Origin: Zingiber officinale
Lineage: Eukaryota > Streptophyta > Magnoliopsida > Zingiberales > Zingiberaceae
Length of the DNA stretch: 64,000 bases
Reading direction: 5' to 3'
Assembly (NCBI RefSeq): GCF_018446385.1
Contig: NC_055997.1
Location: 40,490,254 to 40,554,253 of the forward strand
Below, one piece after another: positions 1-10,275 of the stretch. Every line of letters begins with the position of its first letter. The stretch's first letter is position 1. The position numbers and the translations under genes were made by a program. The notes beneath the pieces were generated by a model. That model worked only from the letters and a program-made list of their open reading frames with translations. It ran no database searches and had not been told where the DNA came from.

Positions 1-603
1 TAATGTGAGTTAGCCACATTAAATGAGTGGAGGTTACTCATTTGCCACATCATTGTGAAGTGGCAAGATGTGGACCAATGGTAATGGTCCACATCTTCAT
101 GATGTGCCACATTATAGGAGTTACAAAACACCTCTTAATGGCTTCACATTAATTGTGATTAATGTGGAATGGGAGTTACACTCCATGGAGTGGCCGGCCA
201 CACAAAAGTGGTGATTGTAATTTGATTTTATTCAAGTGTGATTATTACTCCTTTCTTCTTCCTCAAGCTCTCCCTCTCCCTCTCCTCCTTGCCTGGCCGA
301 ATCTTACCAAGGTGCTAGCACACCTTTGTGTGAGGTTTTCTCCACCTACGTGTCCGTGTGGATACTTCTAGAGGACCGATGCTTAACGGTCTTGAGATCC
401 GGCAATTCCTTGGACGAGCGGGAACGCGAAAGGGCACGCTTCAAGGTATACTTCTTAACACATAGATCTAGGAGTAGATCTAGATATTTAAAAACTCGTA
501 CTCGTAATTTTCGTTCGGTTTTCCTTGCACGGATCTACGGCTTTGGGTGATTCGGGGTTTCCGCGACGCAAAAAGCGATTTTCGCGGCCCGAAAAACCCA
601 ACA
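1..603 (+). mobile_element. Right part of a copia family-B LTR
   Basis: This is the 3' portion of a long copia LTR whose start lies left of the window. It matches, with scattered differences, the distal part of the complete family-B LTR at 56699-58684: the repeated 'gcaagatgtggaccaat' segment, the 'gagtggccggccac' segment and the terminal stretch ending CCCAACA at 603. It is the terminal part of either a 3' LTR or a solo LTR, because no primer-binding site follows. It abuts a minus-strand family-F LTR at 604, so it probably inserted into that LTR; the expected 5-bp duplication would be ATCCT (604-608), whose left copy is outside the window. Small ORFs here are not genes. Confidence 0.85.
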
Positions 604-1270
604 ATCCTTACACGGGCTTGCCTATCACGTGCGTCCCTCGGATAATCAACATAGAATTCATCACTCCTCAATCGCATCAAGATATAATATATGTACACAA
701 ACCATCTATCCTACCCTCTTGAAATACCTAAATTCACCCTCAAGTTCGTCCCTCAAATGTCCTTACACGGGCATGTTACTATCACGAACGTCCCTCAAAA
801 AATCGAATGAGATACAATCAATACAAGATCCATGAGATATTCAAACATTCAATCAAGCATGGTAATTAAGCCCTAATCACAATAATCTACACAAGAAAGA
901 ATAGATACAAATAGGGTAATATTATAGAAATAGGAAATTGGCATACCAACAAGAGTTTTACATCAAATCATCCTTACAATTACTCCCTCCATCATATAAC
1001 AAGAAATCTACTCCATAAAACAAGGAAAGAAACCCGAAGAAAAGAAGATTACAAGCATTCTTAATCCCCTCCAATCAAAGAAAAGAGAGAAAGAAAACTT
1101 ATCTATAAAGAAGAACGTCTTCGGATCCAATCCTTGCATTCCCGGAGTCGATTCGGTGAAGATCCGCCCTTAGATCGTCGGAAAACCCTCAAAGAATGGT
1201 AAGGAACGCCCCAAATCTTGTCCCCCCCCCCCCCAAAAGGGAGAAGATTCCCTCTCAAAACATGAAGGAG

Positions 1271-1280
1271 GCTTTATATA
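1271..1280 (-). promoter_or_regulatory. Probable TATA box of the F1 LTR
   Basis: The minus strand reads TATATAAAGC, about 690 bases downstream of the LTR start and just after the palindrome block. F3 has a TATA box in the equivalent place (9845-9853), which supports a U3 promoter. Confidence 0.5.
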
Positions 1281-1284
1281 GATG

Positions 1285-1735
1285 TGAGGTCTGGGCACCT
1301 CATGGGCCCGAGGCACGGCCGTGTGAGGTTCACGTGGCCAAAGCCATTCCCTTCTCTGCCATCCTTACACTACCATGTGTGGTACACGGCCGTGACATGC
1401 ATCTTCCATGACCCCCCTTGCATGGCCGTGTAGATCTACATGGCCTGGACTGCTTTTGCCTCTGGAAACCTGGCACGGTCGTGTGGTGAACACGGCCAAA
1501 GCCCTCTTGCTCACCGAAACCCTGCACAGTCCTGTGGTATACATGGCCAAAACTTCCCTGGTCTTTGGAAATCTTACATGGTCGTGTAGTGTACACGGCC
1601 TCGCTCCATTTGGCTTCAAATCTTGGCACGACCGTGTGAGGTTCACACGGCCAAGCCATCTTCCTTTTCTGCTGCAGCTACACAGCCAAGATCTCCTCAC
1701 GGCTTGGGCAACTCCTCATGGCTGGGTCGTGTGAG
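1285..1735. repeat. Cluster of CACGGCCGTG-type palindromes
   Basis: About ten variants of the 10-bp palindrome CACGGYCGTG are spread at irregular 25-60 bp spacing, many paired with a nearby inverted partner (for example GTGTGAGGTTCACGTGGCC at 1321-1339). The same kind of cluster sits in the F3 LTR at 9530-9835. The ORFs seen on both strands here are by-products of the repetition. Confidence 0.75.
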
Positions 1736-1971
1736 ATTCGGGAATGATGTCTTCCTCCTTTGCTTCGCTTGCAGATTTGGCCTTGAACATGAAACCTTCA
1801 CCAAATTCGACTCCTGTGTGTAGAAAATGCACAAAAGCAGATCTCTGAACAAAATGAGTAAATATGATAAAAGGAAAGCTGGAAGTACAAAATACGTAGA
1901 CAAAGCATGTGCAAAGTATGTGAATGTGCGTCAAAACATGCTAAACAAAGGTATATAATCTACGCACATCA

Positions 1972-3456
1972 ACTACAGAGTAGGAATAACCAAAGATGAG
2001 ATTGTACAGATAATAAATAGATCATCTCAAAGATCAAGCATATAATTATCAAGCACAGATAAAATACATGTGGAGTCAAGGTAAAGTAACCTAATCTATT
2101 AGATAATCCATGCACTAAGTTCAAAGAACTATAGAGGCCAAGGAAGAAGTACCCGCCTTAAATGCAAGTCGCGCTGAACATTCTTCAAGTCCACAAGTCT
2201 GCTTTAAATCGAATCAAAACTCTGCAATATAGAATACAAATCATACCAATCTATCATAACTCAATTAACCAAACATAATCACAATTAGGGTAAGGAAACC
2301 CTAATTGAATTAATCTAATCATTCCATATACTCACTAAATCCATGGTGGATAATTGTGGCTCACAACCGGAGGGGTTCCTGGTTAAAAGATAGTTTTTTG
2401 CTGGCCACCCTTCATTCTCTTGTTGACCTAATAATTGATAATCAACTACTCTATCAATCCAATGAATTTTTTAATACATTCAAATGTTTATACTAGATTT
2501 AACCCCACATTTAGCCCTAAACTCACCTAGTCCAGTGATGGCTGTAGATGACTTACCGCCGAAGGTGTCTCTTAGCTGGAAGATGGATGGCAACAATGCT
2601 CAAAACCATGGTAGCAGTGGCAGGTGTTCAAGTGGGTGGTAGACCTACTCTTCGATGTTAGCCCCAGTAGCCAATTATAGCCCCTTTCCATAATAGCATA
2701 GGGCAGCTTGTAGTGGTGGGGATGGCTAGATTAGACGAACAGTGGCATCGAGCAGAGATGCATGAGGGAGAGAAACTCAGTAGTGAGATCTGGTGCTAGA
2801 GAAGTGATGCCCAAAAGATCTGATAATCTTGTAGTGAAAGACAGCTTCGATTGAGGGTGGCACGGCGATGTGGGTGCAAGAAGGGGAAGGTAGTGGATCG
2901 AGAGGAGACACAAGGAGGGAGATTGGGAGTGGTTCCCTGAAATGGACACAACCATTCTAGCAAGGTAAGTGGTTGGATCGAGTGACACTGGCATGGGCAG
3001 ACGCTTGCATCGATAAGGTAGAAGTGCTATGTCGCTGTGCCACTAGTTGCAGCCTTCTCTAACAAAGGTCATTGGGACAGGGTCATCACCAGCGTCAGTG
3101 ATGTCAGGATCGGTAGCCCGCATTGAGGCCCGGTGATTGATGAAGAGTGGTGCGGCCTCGAGTGGCGGCAGTAATGTTGCATAGAGATGAGAGGGAGAAG
3201 GATCGGGAGAGGTGGAATTGGGGATCGGGGAGGAAGAGAGGATGGAAATTAAGTATTAAAACTTAGTTTAAACTTTATAATCTTAAGTTAATTAATCCAA
3301 TCAACTCCCAATTAAATAAATATTCCAAACAGGTTTTCTCTAAGCCTAGTCGATTCATCCCCTTAAATGTGTCATACGACCTCCGTTTAATTTCTAAAAA
3401 TTCTAATAATGTTATTTTCTCAAATAATATTTATTGTAAAATTATCGTATCTTACA
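1972..3456 (-). repeat. Element E 3' LTR (partial)
   Basis: On the minus strand the LTR starts at 3456 with TGTAAGATACG. 1979-3000 is a close copy of 7949-8980. The rest of this LTR should lie beyond F1, left of the window. No gene is supported here. Confidence 0.75.
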
Positions 3457-3468
3457 TTCTCCCCCATT
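3457..3468 (-). other. Polypurine tract of element E
   Basis: The minus strand reads AATGGGGGAGAA directly before the LTR start TGTAAGATACG. This is the standard polypurine tract to 3' LTR arrangement, and it matches element D at 29666-29677. Confidence 0.7.
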
Positions 3469-3639
3469 AATAAAAATGTAATCCCTAAATTTACAACTCA
3501 ATCTCAGGGATCCTCATCTAAGGGTAACAACTAAGCAGCACCCTCATCAACTACTCTTTTCGAGTATCATTAACACATCTCCAACTGTGAGGGATCAAGG
3601 TTCCCTTATAAAACTACATGATGATCCACTTCCAAGTTG

Positions 3640-4070
3640 ATAGTGATGACCGTTATAAGTTCACCATGCTTTCGCTACGCCCACATTACTGCTTAGCAAA
3701 TTATGGATAAAATCCACTACCATCGTAATCCATAACACACACTATCAGTAAATCCTTTAACATCTTTATAGTGCACTTAGAGTGATCATCTATCTGAGGG
3801 TGGAAAGTTGTACTAAAATAGAGCTCTATACACCTCCTCTATCATAATCATGATGTGAATTATGGATCTCTATCAGGTATGATACTCAAAGGTATACCAT
3901 GAAGTTTAGGGAACTCTATACGGTACAACTCTACTTATCAATCCAAAAAATTTGTCCTACGGATTAGTAGAAATTGAGCAGATTTGGTTAATCAGTCATT
4001 GATTATCCAAATCACATCATGCCTTCTCCTTGTCCTAGCTAATCCCACAATAAAGTCGAAAGGGTCACTT
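3640..4070 (-). pseudogene. Gypsy integrase relic of element E
   Basis: The minus strand from 4057 down to about 3830 reads in one frame as the core of a chromovirus-type integrase: DFIVGLARTRRRHDVIW, then LTKSAQFLLIRRTNF, then HGIPLSIIPDRDP. The first Asp (DFIVG) and second Asp (DRDP) of the D,D,E triad are visible. Several in-frame stops interrupt it. Further down, around 3680-3770, CVMDYDGSG matches the segment that normally follows the catalytic Glu region. In a live element this enzyme inserts the cDNA into the genome; here it is dead. It fixes element E as gypsy on the minus strand. Confidence 0.7.
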
Positions 4071-5560
4071 AACCTCTTGACTGAGAGTCTACACATTAAG
4101 AGGGTATCCCCACAACTCTCATAATCATGCTCATAAATGTCCTCCAACAAATGTCTACAAAAAGTCAAATATTTTGATCAGAAATATAGACTTCAAGACC
4201 TTGGATAAATGATCATGTGATCAAGGTCTTGAGTTACTTGATGGAGACAATGCTAGTTGAGTCAACTAACTTTTATCTTGTAACCCATTATACTACGATT
4301 GATCTACTTAAGGTTTGGGAACCTCTAGTGATGAGCAATAGAAAAGGAGGCAAAGAAATACTATCTCTCCATAGCATCTCAAAATCAATATCAAATGATG
4401 CTTTGCATCTCAAAGATCATCTTCTATACCTTATCACTAGGCAATATCATGAACTCACAAGTGATAAGTAAATAACTCCATCTTCTCCACATCGTTGGGG
4501 GTCATATATCTTAATATACCATCGAGAAAATCTAACCATATCTAATTGGTCCATGAGTCAGGATCTCCCATGGAACAACGTTAGGCAAGTCAACTAACCA
4601 TCGCCCTATTTTCAAAACCATCTTCTATATCTTCCTTTAAGTGGTACTTGGTCACGTAAAGGATAAACAACTAACTCTACACTTTTCCATATCTGTGGGA
4701 GTCATTTGTCCAAATGTACCTTCTAAGCTACCTACCCTGGTAGGTACAGTCCATTGTTAAAGTCCACATGGAATAGGATACATCGATCCTCTATAGATTG
4801 GTCAAGCCAATATGATGTACATCTAATTCATTCCTTTCTACTCTGTACAAATCATGTACTCATATGTGCTTTCTTGGTTATCTAACCAAGCACAAGTAAC
4901 CCAAAGGTCAGAATCTCTATGAAATAGAGTAAGTCAATCCTCCACTAACAAAACCAACAAGAGTAAGTCAGTCCTCTACTGACTGAACTATTATAAATAA
5001 ATTGATCCTCTATTGTCCAAGTCAACAAGGATAAATCAATCCATTACTGACCGAACCAACAAGAGTATGTAACTCTAACTCTCACCCAACTAATAATAGA
5101 AGAAGCTAGCAATACTAGTGAAATGGTAGGAGAAATCCCCTTACACTGTAACGTTGATCTCCAATAATTTGTTGACAGACCCGACCCCTATTTCCCAACT
5201 CGATATCAGTTGGTGCCACAGAAAATTCTACATTCTCTACATCAGGCTCGAGTCTTACAGTGTCAACTAATCGCATCCATGGTCATCCTCGACCACGACT
5301 ACAAATAAGGCTAACTCACTAAGTGTCATTATGTTAGCACCAAGTAAATAGATATGTAACAAACAGGTGTAAAAATAGCTATACAATATAACATAACTAA
5401 ATAAGGTAATGAACCTAAACCAGTATGATAACAACTAGAACATACCTTATTTTCCTATAGCTTAAAGATGTCCTGCCGCTGCCTGGTCCCAAAACACAAA
5501 AAGTAACATCGAGAAGATAAATTACGAAATTCGAAACACAAAAAATAGACCTCGTAAAAC
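4071..5560 (-). other. Decayed internal region of element E
   Basis: About 1.5 kb between the integrase relic and the primer-binding site. No continuous coding segment is seen. On the minus strand around 5340-5160 a short open stretch following a Gly/Arg-rich segment may be the start of a chromovirus gag, but this is weak. 4920-5060 contains short repeated phrases ('taagtcaatcctc', 'ataaatcaatcc'). RT and RNase H are missing, implying large deletions. Confidence 0.45.
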
Positions 5561-5574
5561 TGTCTCTAATACCA
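5561..5574 (-). other. Degenerate primer-binding site of element E
   Basis: The minus strand reads TGGTATTAGAGACA six bases inside the 5' LTR end. It is a slightly altered form of the TGGTATCAGAGC sequence complementary to initiator tRNA-Met used by the other elements here. Confidence 0.6.
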
Positions 5575-6394
5575 CTAAATTGGCACGCTTGAGGGTAAGG
5601 TTGTCCGATGAAAATCGGATAGCACCTCCCCTGTAGCAGTGACAAATGAAACATGTATACAATTTCCACAAGGCTACTCACAAGCCATCAACAACCCACA
5701 TGGCTAGAATATACACAACTACGCAGTTATATGTACAACCCGCACGGTTGGAACAAAAAGAAACCTAACCACGCAGTTGTATAATAAATAGTCCACACGA
5801 CTGTACTAAAAATATAGCAAAAGATAAAAACAATACATATCCTACATGGCTGGTACAAACACATACCACGCAAAATAATACACTGCCTGCATGCCGACAT
5901 GACTTACACCACAATACAAACCCAAAATGAATGAATATTAACACAAGGCTCAGAACCATAAACAAAACCACATAACAAAATACAAAAACCAAATATAAAA
6001 TAACAATAGCATAATAGGAAATAACATGGAAAATTAATCTCAAATGTGACGTGGGGCTGGCAGCTAGGATCCTCCAAGCAACTCCTCCATCATCCACCTA
6101 TTACCTAGCGAAAGAAAAACCAGTACAAGGGGTAGTGAGTGTGGATCACTCAACAAGTAATAAGAATATGGTAGTGTATGGATGTAAGTGTAAGAGGATC
6201 AAAGATATACAGTCGTAGTAGAGAAGTAAGAACATGATCATATATGACATGATAAACATACATACCTGAACTGGTCTAACACAAACAGTAAAATGATCAG
6301 TAACTCACCAGGGATCAGTAATAGACCTACTCATAACACCTGGACAATATATATAATAGTGTATCTATATATGATAAAATAGTAACAGATCATC

Positions 6395-6576
6395 AAATGT
6401 GAGGGCAATGCTCCATCACAAGAATATATCAAACGTGGGAGCAACACTCCACCACTAGCAATCCATCGTATGTGGGAGCAACACTCCACCACAAGTCATA
6501 CAACATATGTGGGAGCAACGCTCTACCACAATCAATACAACATATGTGGGAGCAACGCTCCACCATAGGAAAATAC
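6395..6576. repeat. 36-37 bp minisatellite, five copies
   Basis: Five imperfect units built around 'gtgggagcaacactccacca', with the core starting at about 6399, 6435, 6472, 6509 and 6546. Confidence 0.85.
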
Positions 6577-6589
6577 AAATAACCAAGAG

Positions 6590-6900
6590 AACTAGCTATC
6601 TAGCTAGGGACTGCGCGAGTACACACCACCACAGATAACCTGTGGCCAGTCCGAAATGTCATGGTCCCTATCTGAACTAAAGCACTCTACCACAGATAAC
6701 CTGTGGGCAGATAGGATGTATCTATCTAGCTACCATAGATAACTCGTGGACAACCTAAAATGTCAGGGTCCCTATCTGGGTGAGAACACTCTACCACAGA
6801 TAACTCATGGGCAGACAGTATGTAGCTATCTAGCTAAAAGCTGTACCACAACACTCTACCACAAATAACCCGTGGCCATCCTAGAGTACAACAACCTAGC
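6590..6900. repeat. Irregular repeats with a short inverted core
   Basis: Five copies of a phrase like 'ccacagataacctgtgg' (around 6630, 6690, 6730, 6792, 6856), itself an inverted repeat (CCACAG...CTGTGG), alternate with three copies of 'ctatctagcta'. Spacing is 41-64 bp. Confidence 0.7.
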
Positions 6901-7212
6901 AAGCATATCACCACAACTCTCAACTCTCTCAATATCATAGTGGGTCACTTACTAATAGAAGACTTAGTTGACAAGTCAATGTCAACTCTCTCAACACCAT
7001 AGTCGATCACCCACTCATAGGAGACTTAATAGACAGGGTATACATATCACAATCACTGTCAACTCTCTCAACATATTAGTGGGGCACACACTAATAAGAT
7101 CACTTAGTTGACAAGTCACTGTCAACTTTATTAACATCATAGTCAGTCACCCACTCGTACGAGACTTAATTGACAGGGTATACAGTCAATGACACAATGT
7201 AGACACTCAACA

Positions 7213-7950
7213 TAGGTAGAATCATCATGATACTACCAATAATACACCCAACACACGTGCACACACAACAGGCACGTGAGCACACACAACATAGGTATGA
7301 TCGAAATGATCATCCAATAGTACACAACAGACATGTGTACACACACCACATGGGTATAATTTACATGATACCACCAATAATACACACCTGAAGCCCACAT
7401 AACACAAGTATAATCTACATGATACCTCCAACAGTACACACTGGACATATGTTCACATAACAACGTAGGTATAATCGACAATACACCTCTAATAATACTC
7501 ACCTAACATATATGCACATATACCATGAGTATAGTCAACATAATACTTCTAATAAAATATAATAGACATGAGTGCACACAAAAAATAGATATAATCTACA
7601 AGATACCTCTAATAATACATCAGACATGTGTTCACACTCCACAACACAGGTTTAACCAACAAGATATCTCTAATAATACACACCATATATGTATGTACAT
7701 ACAACCCAAGTATAATCAACATAATCCTCCAATAAAACATATAAGATATGTGTGCACACTAAACATACATATATCCAAAAACATGATCCATTAATCATAT
7801 ATACCTATATGCATGAAAGATCCAACATGTGTCTACCAACAACATCTACAATGCATAGCAACACCTATACACGTCTGGATACTAATATATGCATAATCAG
7901 CATGATACAACCTATAGTACACACCATATACGTGTGTACACAACATAGTA
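7213..7950. repeat. Approximately 60-bp minisatellite, about 12 copies
   Basis: Successive units share the order 'ggtataatc', 'acatgatacc', 'ccaataatacacac', then 'acatgtgtgcacaca'. Copies are diverged, with unit lengths about 57-66 bp. ORFs on both strands here are artefacts of the array. Confidence 0.8.
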
Positions 7951-8984
7951 GGAATAACCAAAGATGAGACTGTATAGATAATAAATAGATCATCTCAAAG
8001 ATCAAGCGTATAAGTATCAAGCATAGATAAAATATGAGTGAAGTCAAGGTAAGGCAACCTAATCCATTAAATAATCCATGCACTAAATTCAAAGAACTAT
8101 AAAGGCCAAGGAAGAAGTACCCCCTTAAATGCAAGTCACGCTCAACATTCTTCAAGTCCACAAGTCTACTTTAAATTGAATCAAAACTCTACAACATAGA
8201 ATACAAATCATACCAATCTACCATAACTCAATTAACCAAAAATAATCCCAATTAGGGTTAGGAAATTAAAATTGAATTAATATAATCATTCCACATACTC
8301 ACCAAATTTGTAGTGGCTAATGGTGGCTCACAACCGATGGGGTTCACAATCAAAAGATGGTTTTTTGCTACCCACCCTTCATTCTCTTACTAAACTAAAA
8401 ATTCATAATCACCTACTCTATCAATTCAATGAATCTGTTAATCCATTCAAATGTTTAGACTAGATTTAACCCCACATTTAGCCCTAACCTCACCTAGTCA
8501 AGTGATGGTTGTAGATGACTCACGACCGAAGGTGACTCATAGCTAGAAGATGGCAAGCAACAATGGCCGAAACCATGGCAGCAGCGGCAAGTGTACAAGA
8601 GGGTGGTAGCCCTACTCTATGATGTTTGCCCTAGCAACCAACTATAACCCCTTTCCAGAATAGCATAGGGCAGATCACAGTGGTGGCAATGGCTAGATTA
8701 AAGGAATAGTGGAATCGAGCAGAGACACGTGAGGGAGAGAAACTTGATAGTGAGATCTAGTGCTAGAGAAGTGACACCTAAATGATTTGATACTCTTGCA
8801 GTGAAAGATAGCTTCAGTTGAGGGTGGCACGATGATGTGCATGTGAGAAGGGGAAGGTGGCGGATCAGGAGGTGACACAAGGAGGGAGGTTGGGAGTCGT
8901 TCCCTAAAATGGCCACAACCATTCTCGCAAGGTTGGTGGCTGGATTGAGCAATGCCGGCATGGTCAGGCGTTGGCATTGATAAG

Positions 8985-9313
8985 TGATGTGCGTAGAATT
9001 ATACACTTTTATGCATATTTTGACGTACATCTACATATATTTCATTAGCATAATCTATGCTTATTACATCATATTTCATTATAATGTGGAGGCCGTGTGG
9101 AATCCACATGGCCCTGTGAAGGTCGTGTGGAATTTTTAGCATTGTAGACTAAAACTAAAATGATCATAACTTTGTACTCACTTGGATTTATGGCTATTTT
9201 TATATTAAAATGTAGATAACTTTAAGATCTACAACTTTACTAAAGACTTCAACCAGAGAAAATCCCATCTTGATGTTCTAAAAGATGTTGCAATGAGACA
9301 TAGATATGTAGAG
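8985..9313 (+). mobile_element. Family-F LTR start fragment (F2)
   Basis: Begins TGATGTGCGTAGAATTATAC at 8985, directly interrupting the element E LTR (whose uninterrupted equivalent runs on past 3000). It contains one palindrome-type pair around 9090-9110 and ends where F3 starts at 9314. Its distal part is absent, so it is either a truncated LTR or the target of F3. No coding sequence. Confidence 0.55.
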
Positions 9314-9529
9314 TAATGTGCGTAAATATTATGATTTTTTATACATGTTTTAACGCACATTCACTTGTTTTATACGTATATATTGTTTGCATGATCACCT
9401 CTTTTATCATGTACTCATCATATATACTCTTTTGTTCGGATATCTGCTCTTTATTTAGTTTTGTGTTGATAGGGATAACTTTCGGAGCAAAAACAGCGAT
9501 TGTCGACTTACCGGAATGAGCTAAAGAAC

Positions 9530-9835
9530 ACGGTTGTGTAACCTCGCACGATCGTGTGGCCAAACAGAAGAGAAGCAGTGCACGGTCGTACAACTCTTGC
9601 ACGACCGTGTGACCCACCAGAGGCAGATCAGAGCATGGTCGTGCAAACTTTCACGGCCGTGCCCCTCACGATCGAAGCCAAGCAAGGAACGATCGTGCAA
9701 CCCTGCACGGTCGTGTCCCAGGAGCCGAGCCCGAAGTTCACACGGTCGTGCCAATTGACACGGTCGTGCAGCGCAGCGAGAGACAAGAAAGGGCACAGCC
9801 ATGCCATATTGGCACGACCGTGACGTCGTAGCCGT
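9530..9835. repeat. CACGRYCGTG palindrome cluster in F3
   Basis: At least ten variants of CACGGTCGTG, CACGACCGTG or CACGATCGTG occur in about 300 bp upstream of the TATA box. Spacing is irregular, which argues against simple tandem duplication and for retained short sites. Confidence 0.75.
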
Positions 9836-9844
9836 GCCCTAGCC

Positions 9845-9853
9845 TATAAAAGG
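9845..9853 (+). promoter_or_regulatory. TATA box of the F3 LTR
   Basis: TATAAAAGG follows directly after the palindrome cluster, about 530 bp from the LTR start, in the position expected of a U3 promoter. Confidence 0.6.
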
Positions 9854-10160
9854 GTTTTAACCCTTCTTCTCAAAGGGGGGAGAGCTGAGAAGCGAGCCAT
9901 CAGCAAGAGAATCACCTTGGTACCGTTCCACGCTATCCAGGACCTCTGTCCAATAATCTTTCATCACCACATCAACTCCAGAATCAAAGGATTGGATCCG
10001 AAGACCACTCATCGTTGTTGGATAAGCATACTTCTTCTTTCTCTCTTCTTGTTTGAGGATGCTTAATTAAATTATGTCTTCGGGTTTTTCTCCGGCGTCT
10101 ATGGAGTAGATTCCTTGTTCTAGGATGAATTTTCTAGTAAAGGAGGAAGGAAAACTAGTT

Positions 10161-10275
10161 GAGCAGCAATGCTCGTATAAGCACGGCGGGTAGAGACCAA
10201 CCGAGTGAAAGAGGCTGATCGAGCGTTTAGGTTCGGCAGACCGAGACAGGCCAAGCAGGAATAGTCGGTCGAGCA
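10161..10275 (+). repeat. First unit of a 134-bp tandem array (left of A1)
   Basis: A 115-bp version of the unit repeated at 19612-20100, sharing 'gagcag', 'gtagagaccaaccgag', 'gaaagaggctga', 'taggttcggcagaccgaga' and ending 'ggtcgagca'. Its last five bases GAGCA (10271-10275) are one copy of the A1 target duplication; the other is 19612-19616. The array was therefore continuous before A1 arrived. Confidence 0.85.

Larger units (their letters stand above)
604..1971 (-). mobile_element. Gypsy-like family-F LTR, truncated (F1)
   Basis: Read on the minus strand, the LTR starts at 1971 with TGATGTGCGTAG, a start shared with the pieces at 8985 and (as TAATGTGCG) 9314. It continues through a block of CACGGCCGTG-type palindromes, a TATA box and a U5-like region that matches F3 ('ggatccgaagac', 'ggagtagatt'). 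It stops at 604 where a family-B copia LTR abuts it. A run of 13 C lies at 1222-1234. No coding sequence is recognised. The palindrome-rich U3 recalls LTRs of some plant chromoviruses, but the lineage is not proven because no coding region is attached. Confidence 0.65.
1972..8984 (-). mobile_element. Degraded Tekay-like gypsy element E
   Basis: A minus-strand Ty3/gypsy element. Two long copies of the same LTR (1972-3456 and 5581-8984) flank about 2.1 kb of decayed internal sequence with a polypurine tract, an integrase relic and a degenerate primer-binding site in the correct order. The left LTR lacks its 5581-7948 equivalent, because F1 adjoins it at 1971. The right LTR is cut at 8984 by F2, so its 3010-3456 equivalent is missing. 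Related to element D at 26689-49542 (shared 'aaggttgtccga' start region and 'gtatagataa' region) but much older. The internal region is far shorter than the usual 5 kb or so of chromovirus coding sequence, so most of gag, protease and RT has been deleted. Confidence 0.75.
5581..8984 (-). repeat. Element E 5' LTR with internal minisatellites
   Basis: A minus-strand LTR whose plus-strand left edge (TGGCACGC...) resembles the element D LTR edge (TGTCACGCC...). It contains three distinct tandem arrays (6395-6576, 6590-6900, 7213-7950) and then the 1-kb block shared with the other E LTR. No gene is supported over the whole 3.4 kb. Confidence 0.7.
9314..10152 (+). mobile_element. Family-F LTR fragment (F3)
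   Basis: Starts TAATGTGCGTAAATATT (expected TG mutated to TA). It carries a palindrome-rich U3, a TATA box and a U5-like segment matching F1 ('ggatccgaagac', 'ttcgggttt', 'ggagtagattcc'). Homology to F1 fades near 10140-10160, where the 134-bp array begins; the exact right boundary is uncertain. Confidence 0.6.

Noticed and set aside
1330..1734. Overlapping ORFs of about 110 residues on both strands
   Set aside because: They are produced by the CACGGCCGTG palindrome cluster, which keeps frames open on both strands.
4217..4471. 84-residue plus-strand ORF
   Set aside because: It is antisense to the decayed internal region of element E and shows no domain.
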